Origin: UBA3907 sp033810155
GTDB taxonomy: Bacteria; Bacillota; Sulfobacillia; Fermentithermobacillales; Fermentithermobacillaceae
Reading direction: 5' to 3'
Length of the DNA stretch: 7,900 bases
NCBI GenBank assembly: GCA_033810155.1
Contig: JAPXKJ010000047.1
Coordinates: forward strand, 1-7,900
How positions within the stretch are numbered: the first letter of the stretch is position 1; each line of letters starts with the position of its first letter. The notes beneath the pieces are model-generated. The model ran no database searches, was not told where the DNA came from, and was given only the letters and a program-made list of their open reading frames with translations. The position numbers and the translations under genes were made by a program. Below are positions 1-6,496 of the stretch, in pieces.

Positions 1-908
1 GTCTTCTTACTGCCAGTAGCAGATGCTGCGGCAGGCTCGGAATCTGCTGCTTCAGGTTCTTCAGCCACAGGAGTCTTTTCCTTTGCTGCCTTTGGCGGTG
101 ACGCGACTGCTCCACTCAAAACGCTGGCCAAAGAGCGATTCATCGCCTTGCACATAATCTGCGTCAAGATCAACCCTGATGCACCTACAATGGCACCTAT
201 CGCTACTAGCAGCGGTTCTGAAATCGTGAAGCCGACTATAGAGCCGGCCAGACCAGAAAATGAGTTAAGCAAGGATATGGTAATCGGCATATCCGCACCG
301 CCAACTCGAATGGCAAAGAGCACGCCGTAAGTTAGAGACAACACTAGAACAAGTACCGAAATGGGTAATGCAGCTGACTCAATCCCTAGAGTGAGGGCAG
401 AGAGAATAAGCATTACCACAATGCAGCCATTCAAAAGGAGATTGTGGTTTTTGAGCACAATCGGTCTCTGCGTCATACGTCGGTCTAGTTTTGCTGCGGC
501 TATCAAACTGCCGCTAAACGTCAGCCCACCAACGATTAGGCCTAGTTGTCCTGCGATCTTATTAAAAGCAGGGAGGACGCTGTAGCTGTCTATGACTTCC
601 GCCAAGGCCACTAGTGCTGAAGCTCCTCCCCCCAGTCCATTTAAAAGGGCAACCATCTGAGGCATTTGTATCATGGTCGCCCTAACTGACATGATGTAAC
701 CTATAATCCCGCCAATGGCCATTGCTACCCATAGCAATGGTGCAGATAGTATGTCGTTTTCCCACAAAACCATCACAATAGCGGTTAGCATACTAAAAGC
801 ACTCAATCTGTTGCCTCGCACGGCGGTCTTTGGGGAACTCATCCACTTAATGCCAAGGAGGACCAATCCTGCTAGAACTACCGAAACTCCTACGTATACG
901 GGATCCAT
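1..908 (-). CDS. pntB: NAD(P) transhydrogenase subunit beta (PntB), partial: membrane domain and start of linker
   Basis: This is the beta subunit of proton-translocating NAD(P) transhydrogenase, an inner-membrane enzyme that reduces NADP+ with NADH at the expense of the proton gradient. The 302 visible codons read from ATG at 908 (MDPVYVGVSVVLAGLVLLGI) and are almost entirely hydrophobic helices of domain II. The family signature MPQMVALLNGLGGGASALVA lies in the first third, and the end of the membrane domain, MCKAMNRS, is at about residues 252-259, the same distance from the start as in E. coli PntB. After it comes an Ala/Pro/Glu/Lys-rich linker (about residues 270-302), and the gene then leaves the window. 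The NADP-binding domain III is therefore not seen, and a usual length of about 460 residues implies roughly 160 missing. It is the third gene of the pnt operon, 17 bases after pntAb, with GAGGTG five bases before the ATG. Identity is secure; only the unseen part is uncertain. Confidence 0.95.
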   Translation of the reverse strand, partial: MDPVYVGVSVVLAGLVLLGIKWMSSPKTAVRGNRLSAFSMLTAIVMVLWENDILSAPLLWVAMAIGGIIGYIMSVRATMIQMPQMVALLNGLGGGASALVALAEVIDSYSVLPAFNKIAGQLGLIVGGLTFSGSLIAAAKLDRRMTQRPIVLKNHNLLLNGCIVVMLILSALTLGIESAALPISVLVLVLSLTYGVLFAIRVGGADMPITISLLNSFSGLAGSIVGFTISEPLLVAIGAIVGASGLILTQIMCKAMNRSLASVLSGAVASPPKAAKEKTPVAEEPEAADSEPAAASATGSKK

Positions 909-913
909 CTCGA

Positions 914-919
914 CACCTC
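914..919 (-). promoter_or_regulatory. Ribosome binding site of pntB
   Basis: On the minus strand GAGGTG lies five bases upstream of the ATG at 908, inside the 17-base gap after pntAb. It supports separate translation initiation of pntB and fixes the start at 908. Confidence 0.6.
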
Positions 920-925
920 GTTTAC

Positions 926-1198
926 CTAATTCTTGAACATTCTTAGCATGCGGTCCGTAACCAAAAATCCACCCACGAGATTGATGCAGGCGAGAACAAT
1001 GGCAGTAAATGCTAAGATCTTGCTTCCCAAATGTGCAGCGAGGGCAGCAGAAACCAGCGAGCCTAGAATGGTTACTCCCGAAATAGCATTGGTACCCGAC
1101 ATTAGAGGCGTATGAAGCAAAGACGGGACTTCGCTTATAACTATATACCCAAGCCAGGATGCAACCGCGAATACTGCCACATTCAAAAGGGCCTCCAT
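926..1198 (-). CDS. pntAb: NAD(P) transhydrogenase alpha subunit, small membrane part (PntAb)
   Basis: This 90-residue protein corresponds to the C-terminal membrane segment of a full-length PntA and forms part of the proton channel with PntB. About three hydrophobic helices are visible. The family signature EVPSLLHTPLMSGTNAISG lies between the first two, followed by GSLVSAALAAHLGSKILAFT and a last helix before the end VTDRMLRMFKN. A GTG at 1207 could extend it by three residues, but the Shine-Dalgarno GGAG touches that GTG, whereas it sits eight bases before the ATG at 1198, so I chose MEALLNVAVF as the start. It lies between pntAa (20 bases upstream) and pntB (17 bases downstream), the usual order of the split, three-gene form known from Rhodospirillum and Thermus. 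Function follows from family membership and context. Confidence 0.94.
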   Translation of the reverse strand: MEALLNVAVFAVASWLGYIVISEVPSLLHTPLMSGTNAISGVTILGSLVSAALAAHLGSKILAFTAIVLACINLVGGFLVTDRMLRMFKN

Positions 1199-1206
1199 AT
1201 TGCCCA

Positions 1207-1213
1207 CTCCTTT
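1207..1213 (-). promoter_or_regulatory. Ribosome binding site of pntAb
   Basis: Minus-strand AAAGGAG lies eight bases before ATG 1198. It overlaps the alternative GTG at 1205-1207 and so argues against that codon as the start. Confidence 0.65.
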
Positions 1214-1218
1214 AATCC

Positions 1219-2394
1219 TTAGTTAAGACCCATCGCCTCTCTAGCTCCGGCGTGGACCAGCTCACCGTCCTTGCAGACCAGCGAAGATGCTATTATCTCA
1301 TCTTTCAAATCTATGACCACTTTGCCGTCTTTAATGAAGGAAATGACGTAGTTTAGGATATTCCTAGAAAACATCATAGTTGAGCTGACAGGAACCATAC
1401 CTGGGATGTTCTTGGTACCGTCTATGCTCACGCTATACTTCTCTATGATCTCTCCGCCTACTGTGAGTTCACAGTTTCCGCCTTGATCGATGGCAACGTC
1501 TACTATTGCGGAGCCAGGTTGCATCTCTTTGACCATTTCTTCGGTTATAAGCACAGGGGCAAGTCGTCCGGGTACAAGAGCAGTAGCTATTACGATATCC
1601 GATTTTACAATAGTCTCTTTAATTGCTTCCCTTTCTTTGAGAAGCCATTCTTCCGGAAGGTGTTTTGCATAGCCGCCCTCACCGATGGCTATCTGTGCCG
1701 GTACTCCAGTGTCTAAAACCTTAGCGCCCAAACTCTTGGCGTGTTCCGCAGCGTCGGGCCGTATATCTACGGCGTGTACGACGGCACCCAATCTCTTAGC
1801 TGTTGCTACTGCCTGAAGGCCTGCGACGCCCGTGCCAAGAACTGTCACATTGGCAGGAGGAACTGTACCTACTGCCGAGGCGATCATCGGTACGAATTTC
1901 GGAAGACGATTTGCCGCCATGAGCACAGATTTGTAACCTGCAACAGTGCTCATAGATGTGAGAGCATCCATTGACTGGGCTCGGGAGATTCTTGGAATAC
2001 CGTCCAAAGTAAGTCCTATGACACCCTTAGATGCTAGTTTCTTGATCATTTCGTGGTTTGCAGGTGCAGCCGGGTGCAAGAATGTGACAATCACTTGACC
2101 TGCGTGCATCATGTCGACCTCGTGCTTGTTTTTTGCAGAATTGAACAGTGGCTCTTTAACTTTGAGGATCACATCTGACAATGTGAAAAGTTCCTCGGTG
2201 TCCTCGATGATCTCAGCTCCGGCCTTTGCATATTCTTCATCGGTGAAGTATGCTCCTTCGCCGGCACCTTTTTCCACTAGTACTCGAGCACCTTCTTGGA
2301 CCATCTTGGAGACCGTCTCCGGAGTTGCTGCAACACGTCTTTCTCCGTGCATAATCTCTTTCGGCACTCCGAAGGTCAAACCCTTGAACTGCAT
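1219..2394 (-). CDS. pntAa: NAD(P) transhydrogenase alpha subunit, soluble NAD-binding part (PntAa)
   Basis: This 391-residue protein is the NAD(H)-binding domain I of transhydrogenase, a peripheral protein on the cytoplasmic face that passes hydride to the NADP domain of PntB. The N-terminus has the AlaDH/PNT signature GVPKEIMHGERRVAATPETV (residues 9-28). The loop PRISRAQSMDAL carries Arg135, Gln140 and Asp143, matching the R/Q/D set used for hydride transfer in Rhodospirillum rubrum. The Rossmann motif VLGTGVAGLQAVATAKRLGA starts near 185, with the acidic residue Asp210 at the end of the second strand. TALVPGRLAPVLIT and DVAIDQGGNCE follow. No membrane segment is present, and the length matches the split form (about 380 residues). 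An in-frame extension to 2505 exists, and ATG 2400 is also possible, but the strong AAGGAGG sits eight bases before ATG 2394, giving MQFKGLTFGV. It is the first gene of the pnt operon. AlaDH is the alternative family, but the RISRAQSMD loop and the neighbours exclude it. Confidence 0.95.
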   Translation of the reverse strand: MQFKGLTFGVPKEIMHGERRVAATPETVSKMVQEGARVLVEKGAGEGAYFTDEEYAKAGAEIIEDTEELFTLSDVILKVKEPLFNSAKNKHEVDMMHAGQVIVTFLHPAAPANHEMIKKLASKGVIGLTLDGIPRISRAQSMDALTSMSTVAGYKSVLMAANRLPKFVPMIASAVGTVPPANVTVLGTGVAGLQAVATAKRLGAVVHAVDIRPDAAEHAKSLGAKVLDTGVPAQIAIGEGGYAKHLPEEWLLKEREAIKETIVKSDIVIATALVPGRLAPVLITEEMVKEMQPGSAIVDVAIDQGGNCELTVGGEIIEKYSVSIDGTKNIPGMVPVSSTMMFSRNILNYVISFIKDGKVVIDLKDEIIASSLVCKDGELVHAGAREAMGLN

Positions 2395-2402
2395 AACCAT
2401 AA

Positions 2403-2409
2403 CCTCCTT
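2403..2409 (-). promoter_or_regulatory. Ribosome binding site of pntAa
   Basis: Minus-strand AAGGAGG is a near-perfect Shine-Dalgarno. Its distance is eight bases to ATG 2394 but only two to ATG 2400, which decides the start in favour of 2394. Confidence 0.8.
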
Positions 2410-2476
2410 GGAATTATATAAACCTATTTTTGGGACCGTAATTTTTGTGTGGCGATGTTCTCTCAAAACCGAAAAT

Positions 2477-2505
2477 GATATTGGGATGAACATAGCCAGT
2501 ATCAA
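2477..2505 (-). promoter_or_regulatory. Possible promoter of the pnt operon
   Basis: On the minus strand TTGATA (2505-2500) matches five of six bases of the -35 consensus. A 17-base spacer leads to AATATC (2482-2477), which matches only three of six of the -10 consensus. It would start transcription about 75 bases before the pntAa start codon. Weak, offered only as a candidate. Confidence 0.2.
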
Positions 2506-2572
2506 AACTCCCTTCTATATAATACAGCAAGAATCCTCTTTTTCGAACACCTTTGGAGGACTCACTGGCTAT
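2492..2572. repeat. 9-base inverted repeat around the TATAAT box
   Basis: ATAGCCAGT at 2492-2500 is the exact reverse complement of ACTGGCTAT at 2564-2572. The arms are 63 bases apart and enclose the TATAAT at 2518-2523. Paired sites at this distance could bind a dimeric regulator twice, or form a long-range stem in a leader RNA. Function unknown. Confidence 0.4.
2518..2523 (+). promoter_or_regulatory. Possible -10 box of a murJ-operon promoter
   Basis: The plus strand has a perfect TATAAT here. The best partner upstream is TAGCCA at 2493-2498, four of six matches to TTGACA with a long 19-base spacer, so sigma-70 support is partial. Transcription from here would leave a leader of about 265 bases before GTG 2795. 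This is an inference from consensus matching only. Confidence 0.25.
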
Positions 2573-2640
2573 CGCAGAACCATAGCCTGTTAGACGTTTC
2601 GTGGAAAGGGTGTTTGCATGTCCAGTCATTGGTGTATCAT

Positions 2641-2662
2641 AGACAAGAGCCAGACAAGAGCC
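2641..2662. repeat. Perfect 11-base tandem duplication (AGACAAGAGCC twice)
   Basis: AGACAAGAGCC occurs twice in immediate succession at 2641-2651 and 2652-2662. TTGTCT, the reverse complement of its first six bases, follows at 2677-2682, and GGACAA lies at 2693-2698. This gives a cluster of GACAA-type half sites upstream of murJ. It could be an operator or just a small slippage duplication. Confidence 0.55.
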
Positions 2663-2674
2663 GTTGTTTAACGG
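2661..2674. repeat. Short hairpin CCGTT-GTTT-AACGG
   Basis: A 5-base stem with a 4-base loop directly after the tandem repeat. The stem is short and no T-run follows on the plus strand, so it is not a convincing intrinsic terminator. Confidence 0.3.
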
Positions 2675-2794
2675 TGTTGTCTCGCAGGCCGTGGACAAAT
2701 GGGGTATTATGACCTAAGTATGACAGGCAGCTTGGTTTTTAAGGATTATCTGATTCTACTGCGGACCAAACTGCGCGCTGAAAGGGATGGGATC

Positions 2795-4354
2795 GTGTCC
2801 AAAAAGAGTATGGCTCGTGCTACAACGATTGTGATGGTTTTAGGCATTATATCTAAAATCATGGGTTTTGTCCGCGAGCAGCTAATAGCATGGTTTTTTG
2901 GCGCCACGGGTCCTACCGACGCGTATATGGTCGCGCTGGCTATACCTACCGTGCTTGTGGGGCTAATCTCGAACCCAATCTCTACAACGTTTGTACCTGT
3001 GTTCACTTCCTACCTCAATTCCGGAGATCGAAAGAATGCGTCTCGGGTAGCTTCGTCGGTTATCACTCTTTCAGTGGGTACGTTCTTAATCATCGGTGTT
3101 GTGTCTATACCATTTGCTCCGGCATTAGTGCGAATCTATGCGCCTGGCTTTTCTTCCGAACTATTTGGAAGCGCTGTTGCCCTGACGAGACTGTTTTTCC
3201 CGGCCTTTGCACTCCCTCTCTTGGCAGCGCTACTCAAGGCTATTTTGAACTCCCATAAGGAATTCACAATTCCTGGAGTTGGTCCGTTCGTGCAAAACCT
3301 AACGATTGTCGCTTTGGTTGCTCTTTTGGCTCCTACAATGGGGTTGTTCGCCTTGGCAATTGCAACTATTGCAGGTTACTTGGCCCATGTTTTGGTCCAG
3401 GTCCCCGCAGTTAGAAAGACAGGTTTGGAGCTGAGATTCTCGACAGAAGTCAACGAAGGCATGCGAAAAGTGTTGAGCCTGTCTTTGCCATTGGTATTAG
3501 GGGGTTTGGCGACCCAGGCGTGCCTAATGGTCGATAAGAATTTGGCGTCAAGGTTGCCGTCAGGTTCCATATCTGCTCTTGGATTTGCTGACCGCTTAAG
3601 GTCATTGCCTATGGATCTTTTCATCGCAGCTGTCGTCACCGTAATCTATCCGTCTTTGTCTGAAATGTGGGCTAGACGTGATAAGTCGGGTATGGGCGAT
3701 ACCTTGCTGACGGGCATTAGATATGCAATGTTTTTGTGCATCCCGTCAGCGGTAGGGCTTATTGTATTATCACAACCGCTGGTTCGCCTGGCTTTTGAAA
3801 GAGGTGCATTTACATCTCAGGCGACCTTGTTGACTGCAAGTGCAGTTTCCGTTTATTCAGTTGGGATCGTTTCCATGGCGTTATCTAGATTGATCGGAGT
3901 TGCATTCTATTCTACTCAGGATACATGGAGGCCTGTGCTTTTGGCTTTGGCGACCTCGGGCTTGAATATTCTCCTGAACTTCGCCTTCATACAGCCGTTT
4001 GGCCACATAGGGTTGGCACTTGCAAATGTGATCTCAACCTGGGTGGGCGCCGTGATTGGTATATGGATGTATACCAAGTATATATCTGGATTTTCAGTGC
4101 GAGATCTCATTCAATCTGCTCTCAAGATTCTTCTTTGTTCAGTTTTGATGGGTGCCTTTGCATGGATCGGGGCATACTACTCCGGGCTTATGGCAGGTAC
4201 CGGTTTGGTGCAGAAAGATCTGCTCTTGGCAATTCTCGTCATAGGAGGCTCGGCGCTTGTGTACCTTGTATCAGCTTTGGTTTTCGAGTGTGAGGAGATT
4301 GTACTCGTGCGAGACATTTTTCGAGATAAGCTAAATCAACGGAAGGATGTTTGA
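2795..4354 (+). CDS. murJ: Lipid II flippase MurJ (MviN family)
   Basis: MurJ is a polytopic inner-membrane protein of the MOP superfamily that flips the peptidoglycan precursor lipid II to the outer face of the membrane. The protein is hydrophobic throughout, with many helices (14 in the family). It opens with the typical MurJ start SKKSMARATTIVMVLGIISK followed by GFVREQLIAWFFG and PTDAYMVA. Family signatures further on are GSISALGFADRLRSLP (about residues 257-272) and FERGAFT (about 334-340). The E. coli essential residues Arg24, Asp39 and Arg270 align with Arg27, Asp42 and Arg267 here, while Arg18 and Arg52 are replaced by Lys21 and Val55. The frame is open back to ATG 2699, adding 32 residues, but the family N-terminus begins at VSKKS. 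GTG 2795 is preceded by AAAGG with a 9-base gap and gives 519 residues, the normal length, so I prefer it. First gene of the plus-strand cluster. Confidence 0.92.
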   Translation: MSKKSMARATTIVMVLGIISKIMGFVREQLIAWFFGATGPTDAYMVALAIPTVLVGLISNPISTTFVPVFTSYLNSGDRKNASRVASSVITLSVGTFLIIGVVSIPFAPALVRIYAPGFSSELFGSAVALTRLFFPAFALPLLAALLKAILNSHKEFTIPGVGPFVQNLTIVALVALLAPTMGLFALAIATIAGYLAHVLVQVPAVRKTGLELRFSTEVNEGMRKVLSLSLPLVLGGLATQACLMVDKNLASRLPSGSISALGFADRLRSLPMDLFIAAVVTVIYPSLSEMWARRDKSGMGDTLLTGIRYAMFLCIPSAVGLIVLSQPLVRLAFERGAFTSQATLLTASAVSVYSVGIVSMALSRLIGVAFYSTQDTWRPVLLALATSGLNILLNFAFIQPFGHIGLALANVISTWVGAVIGIWMYTKYISGFSVRDLIQSALKILLCSVLMGAFAWIGAYYSGLMAGTGLVQKDLLLAILVIGGSALVYLVSALVFECEEIVLVRDIFRDKLNQRKDV

Positions 4355-4401
4355 CATCAAACGGATAAATCTATTAAGGGAAGAAGTCTAAATGTTACCA
4401 G

Positions 4402-4411
4402 GAAAGGGGAG
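4402..4411 (+). promoter_or_regulatory. Ribosome binding site of the S9 peptidase gene
   Basis: GAAAGGGGAG lies seven bases before ATG 4419. The upstream in-frame ATG at 4392 has only AAGGGA about ten bases before it, so this site favours the shorter protein. Confidence 0.6.
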
Positions 4412-4418
4412 CTCATGT

Positions 4419-6458
4419 ATGAGACCTATGACTTCAGAGGATCTTTACGCTATCAGATGGGTGCGAGATCCGCAAATATCTCCCGATGGAACGAAAGTTT
4501 TGTTTGAAATTAAAGAGGTTGTACCTGAAGGGGAACTTAAGGGGTACAAAACACAGATATGGATGTTCGAGAATGAGAAAGTGCGTCAGTTCACATCAGG
4601 TGGCAAGAATAACAGTAGCCCAAGATGGTCTCCATGTGGAACACAGATAAGTTTCATTTCAGATCGTCAAGACAAGAACCAACTGTATATTCTATCTCTA
4701 GAAGGCGGGGAAGCCCAAAAAGTTACTTCTGTGAAAAATGGCGTGAGCGATTATGCTTGGTCACCTGACAGCAGAAAGATCGCGTTTTGCTCTATCGTAG
4801 GCAGCGAACCTGAGAAAGAAGCGGATGAAGAAGAAAAGGCTCCCGCTTCAGACGTGAGGGTCATAAACAAAATAAGGTATAAGGCGAATGGAAGAGGCTT
4901 TTTGCCTGAAGGGAATTCTCAGATCTTTGTTTTGGACGTTGAGTCCAAAGAGGTTACTCAAATTACACAAGGGCCATATGACTGCAAGGAGCCTGCCTGG
5001 TCCCCTGATGGTTCTTCCATAGTGTTTGTATCCTCGAGGTTTGAAGATAACGAGTTGTCGTCAATCCGAGATCTCTGGATTGTTCCGTCAAGCGGAGGCC
5101 CAATGAAGAAACTAACCTCAAGCGATGCGGTTCTTTACTCGCCTATGTGGTCGCCGGACGGTCAGTACATAGCGTGCTATGGGCATGACAATGAGTACAG
5201 TGGAGCTACAGTTACCTGTGTATGTGTTCTTCCGTCACAAGGCGGTTCCTTGAATTTTCTTACAAAGCCGACTCAGATAGGAGTTGGTGATTCGGTGTCG
5301 ACTGATATGGCCTCTGGATCCAGCTCCAGACCGACATGGTCGCCCGATGGAAAGAAGATCTTCTTTAGCGCACTAGACCACGGGAGATGTGCTCTTTACA
5401 GTGTGAGCGTTGAAACCGGCGAGATCGAGAAACTCACGCAGGGAGACTGCGCTATCTACGGGTGGAGCAAGGCCAACGATTGTGATAAGTTTGCTCTGGC
5501 TATTACTTCTCCAGAGGTAATAGGCGACATATGGATGTTCGACTCGGGACTTTTTTCAAGGCTCACCGATGTCAACAAAGAGCTTATGGAGTCTGTCTTG
5601 TTGAGTCGTCCTGAAGAGGTCGAGGTCTTGGGTAGAGACGGTCAGAAACTACAGGCATGGATTATGAAACCTATAGGTATGCAAGAAGGAAAGAAGTACC
5701 CCATAGTTCTTGAGATTCACGGTGGTCCTCATGTCTCATTTGGTTTTAGTTTCTTCCATGAGTTTCAGGTCTTGGCTTCACGTGGATATGGCGTTATTTT
5801 CGGAAATCCAAGAGGAAGCACAGGCTACGGTCAGGAATTTGTTGCTGCTACTCACCATGATTGGGGCGGTAAGGATTTCGAAGATATTATGTCTTTTGCA
5901 GACTACGCTGCCACAGTTCCTTGGGTAGACTCTTTACGTATGGGGGTTACAGGGGGAAGTTACGGAGGATACATGACCAACTGGGTGATAGGGCACACGA
6001 ATAGGTTCAAGGCTGCTGTTTCTCAACGTAGCACGTGCAATCGTTTTAGCCAGTTTGGCACTAGCGATGCTGCGTACATGAATAGCGAATTTGAGTTTGA
6101 CGGTAATCCTTGGGATAACCCGATGGCGTACTTGGATAGATCACCGATTATGTATGTCCGAAATGTCGAGACGCCGCTTCTTTTGGTCCACAGTGAGGAA
6201 GATTTGAGATGCCCCATTGGACAAGCAGAAGAGTTTTTTGTAGCTCTTAAGAAGCTAAAAAAGACCGTTGTCATGGTGAGATTCCCGGGCGAAAGCCACG
6301 AACTGTCCCGTTCAGGAAAGCCCAAGCATAGGGTTGAACGGCTCGAGTACATTCTGGCTTGGTTTGATAGATATATGGGCCCCACAAGTAGTGATTATAC
6401 AACTTCGTTGGCGGGGCAAGCGGAGGTAGTATTAAATCTCCCGGAGAAACTGGTTTGA
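4419..6458 (+). CDS. S9-family serine peptidase (acylaminoacyl-peptidase-like)
   Basis: This is a 679-residue prolyl-oligopeptidase-family enzyme, predicted to cleave short peptides, possibly with blocked N-termini, in the cytoplasm; no signal peptide is visible. The N-terminal part is a beta-propeller with repeated blades marked by motifs such as RWSPCG, AWSPDSRK, AWSPDGSS, MWSPDGQY and TWSPDGKK. The C-terminal part is an alpha/beta hydrolase. It has HGGPH at about 434-438, NPRGSTGYGQ, the nucleophile elbow GGSYGGYMTNW with Ser514, Asp595 in HSEEDLRCP and His627 in GESHEL. The Ser-Asp-His triad is complete and in the family order, so the enzyme should be active. ATG 4392 in the same frame would add nine residues; ATG 4419 (MRPMTSEDLYAIRW) has the better ribosome binding site. 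It lies 64 bases after murJ with no evident terminator. The exact substrate cannot be told from sequence: dipeptidyl-, oligo- and acylaminoacyl-peptidases share this fold. Confidence 0.93.
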   Translation: MRPMTSEDLYAIRWVRDPQISPDGTKVLFEIKEVVPEGELKGYKTQIWMFENEKVRQFTSGGKNNSSPRWSPCGTQISFISDRQDKNQLYILSLEGGEAQKVTSVKNGVSDYAWSPDSRKIAFCSIVGSEPEKEADEEEKAPASDVRVINKIRYKANGRGFLPEGNSQIFVLDVESKEVTQITQGPYDCKEPAWSPDGSSIVFVSSRFEDNELSSIRDLWIVPSSGGPMKKLTSSDAVLYSPMWSPDGQYIACYGHDNEYSGATVTCVCVLPSQGGSLNFLTKPTQIGVGDSVSTDMASGSSSRPTWSPDGKKIFFSALDHGRCALYSVSVETGEIEKLTQGDCAIYGWSKANDCDKFALAITSPEVIGDIWMFDSGLFSRLTDVNKELMESVLLSRPEEVEVLGRDGQKLQAWIMKPIGMQEGKKYPIVLEIHGGPHVSFGFSFFHEFQVLASRGYGVIFGNPRGSTGYGQEFVAATHHDWGGKDFEDIMSFADYAATVPWVDSLRMGVTGGSYGGYMTNWVIGHTNRFKAAVSQRSTCNRFSQFGTSDAAYMNSEFEFDGNPWDNPMAYLDRSPIMYVRNVETPLLLVHSEEDLRCPIGQAEEFFVALKKLKKTVVMVRFPGESHELSRSGKPKHRVERLEYILAWFDRYMGPTSSDYTTSLAGQAEVVLNLPEKLV

Positions 6459-6469
6459 CCCGAGTTTCT
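6445..6469. repeat. Inverted repeat across the end of the S9 peptidase gene
   Basis: AGAAACT (6445-6451) pairs with AGTTTCT (6463-6469) across an 11-base loop that contains the TGA stop codon and a small GGT/ACC pairing. The stem is AT-rich and no T-run follows, so it is a poor intrinsic terminator. It may be chance, or a weak attenuating hairpin within the operon. Confidence 0.3.
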
Positions 6470-6481
6470 GTCGTGAGATAC

Positions 6482-6489
6482 AAGGGAAG
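6482..6489 (+). promoter_or_regulatory. Ribosome binding site of the DUF559 gene
   Basis: AAGGGAAG lies seven bases before GTG 6497, supporting this non-ATG start in the 38-base gap after the S9 peptidase gene. Confidence 0.55.
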
Positions 6490-6496
6490 ATAAAAC

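Larger units (their letters stand above)
2395..2794. other. Divergent intergenic region between pntAa and murJ
   Basis: About 400 bases separate the pntAa start from the preferred murJ start. Both operons are read outward, so their promoters should lie here. The region is visibly AT-richer in its left half (2410-2550) than the flanking genes. It holds a TATAAT box, a 9-base inverted repeat, an 11-base tandem repeat and a short hairpin, listed separately. A minus-strand frame of 94 codons (2414-2698, TTG start) is open across most of it. That frame has no ribosome binding site and its product resembles no family I know, so it is not called as a gene. No tRNA cloverleaf or recognisable riboswitch was seen. 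Confidence 0.7.

Noticed and set aside
1..936. Several plus-strand open frames of 60-74 codons across the pntB region
   Set aside because: They are antisense to a long, conserved membrane-protein gene, and their products are Thr/Pro/Arg-rich without known motifs.
1219..2394. Alanine dehydrogenase as the identity of the first pnt gene
   Set aside because: The DVAIDQGG motif resembles AlaDH, but the RISRAQSMD loop and the adjacent pntAb and pntB genes identify it as transhydrogenase.
2413..2418. Perfect TATAAT on the minus strand just upstream of pntAa
   Set aside because: It lies only a few bases before the Shine-Dalgarno at 2403-2409, so a transcript from it would begin inside the ribosome binding site. 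No acceptable -35 is found 16-18 bases upstream.
2111..2593. 160-codon plus-strand open frame antisense to pntAa
   Set aside because: It is the complement of a strongly conserved gene, is Ser/Thr-rich in the way antisense frames often are, and has no ribosome binding site or known domain.
2414..2698. 94-codon minus-strand open frame filling the pntAa-murJ intergenic region
   Set aside because: It starts with TTG, has no ribosome binding site, and its product shows no motif or family I recognise. It overlaps the segment where both promoters should lie. It could only be revived by conservation in relatives.
4346..4358. GATGT-TTG-ACATC inverted repeat at the murJ stop codon, considered as a terminator
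   Set aside because: The stem is only five pairs with a 3-base loop, is AT-rich and has no T-run after it. The next gene follows closely on the same strand.
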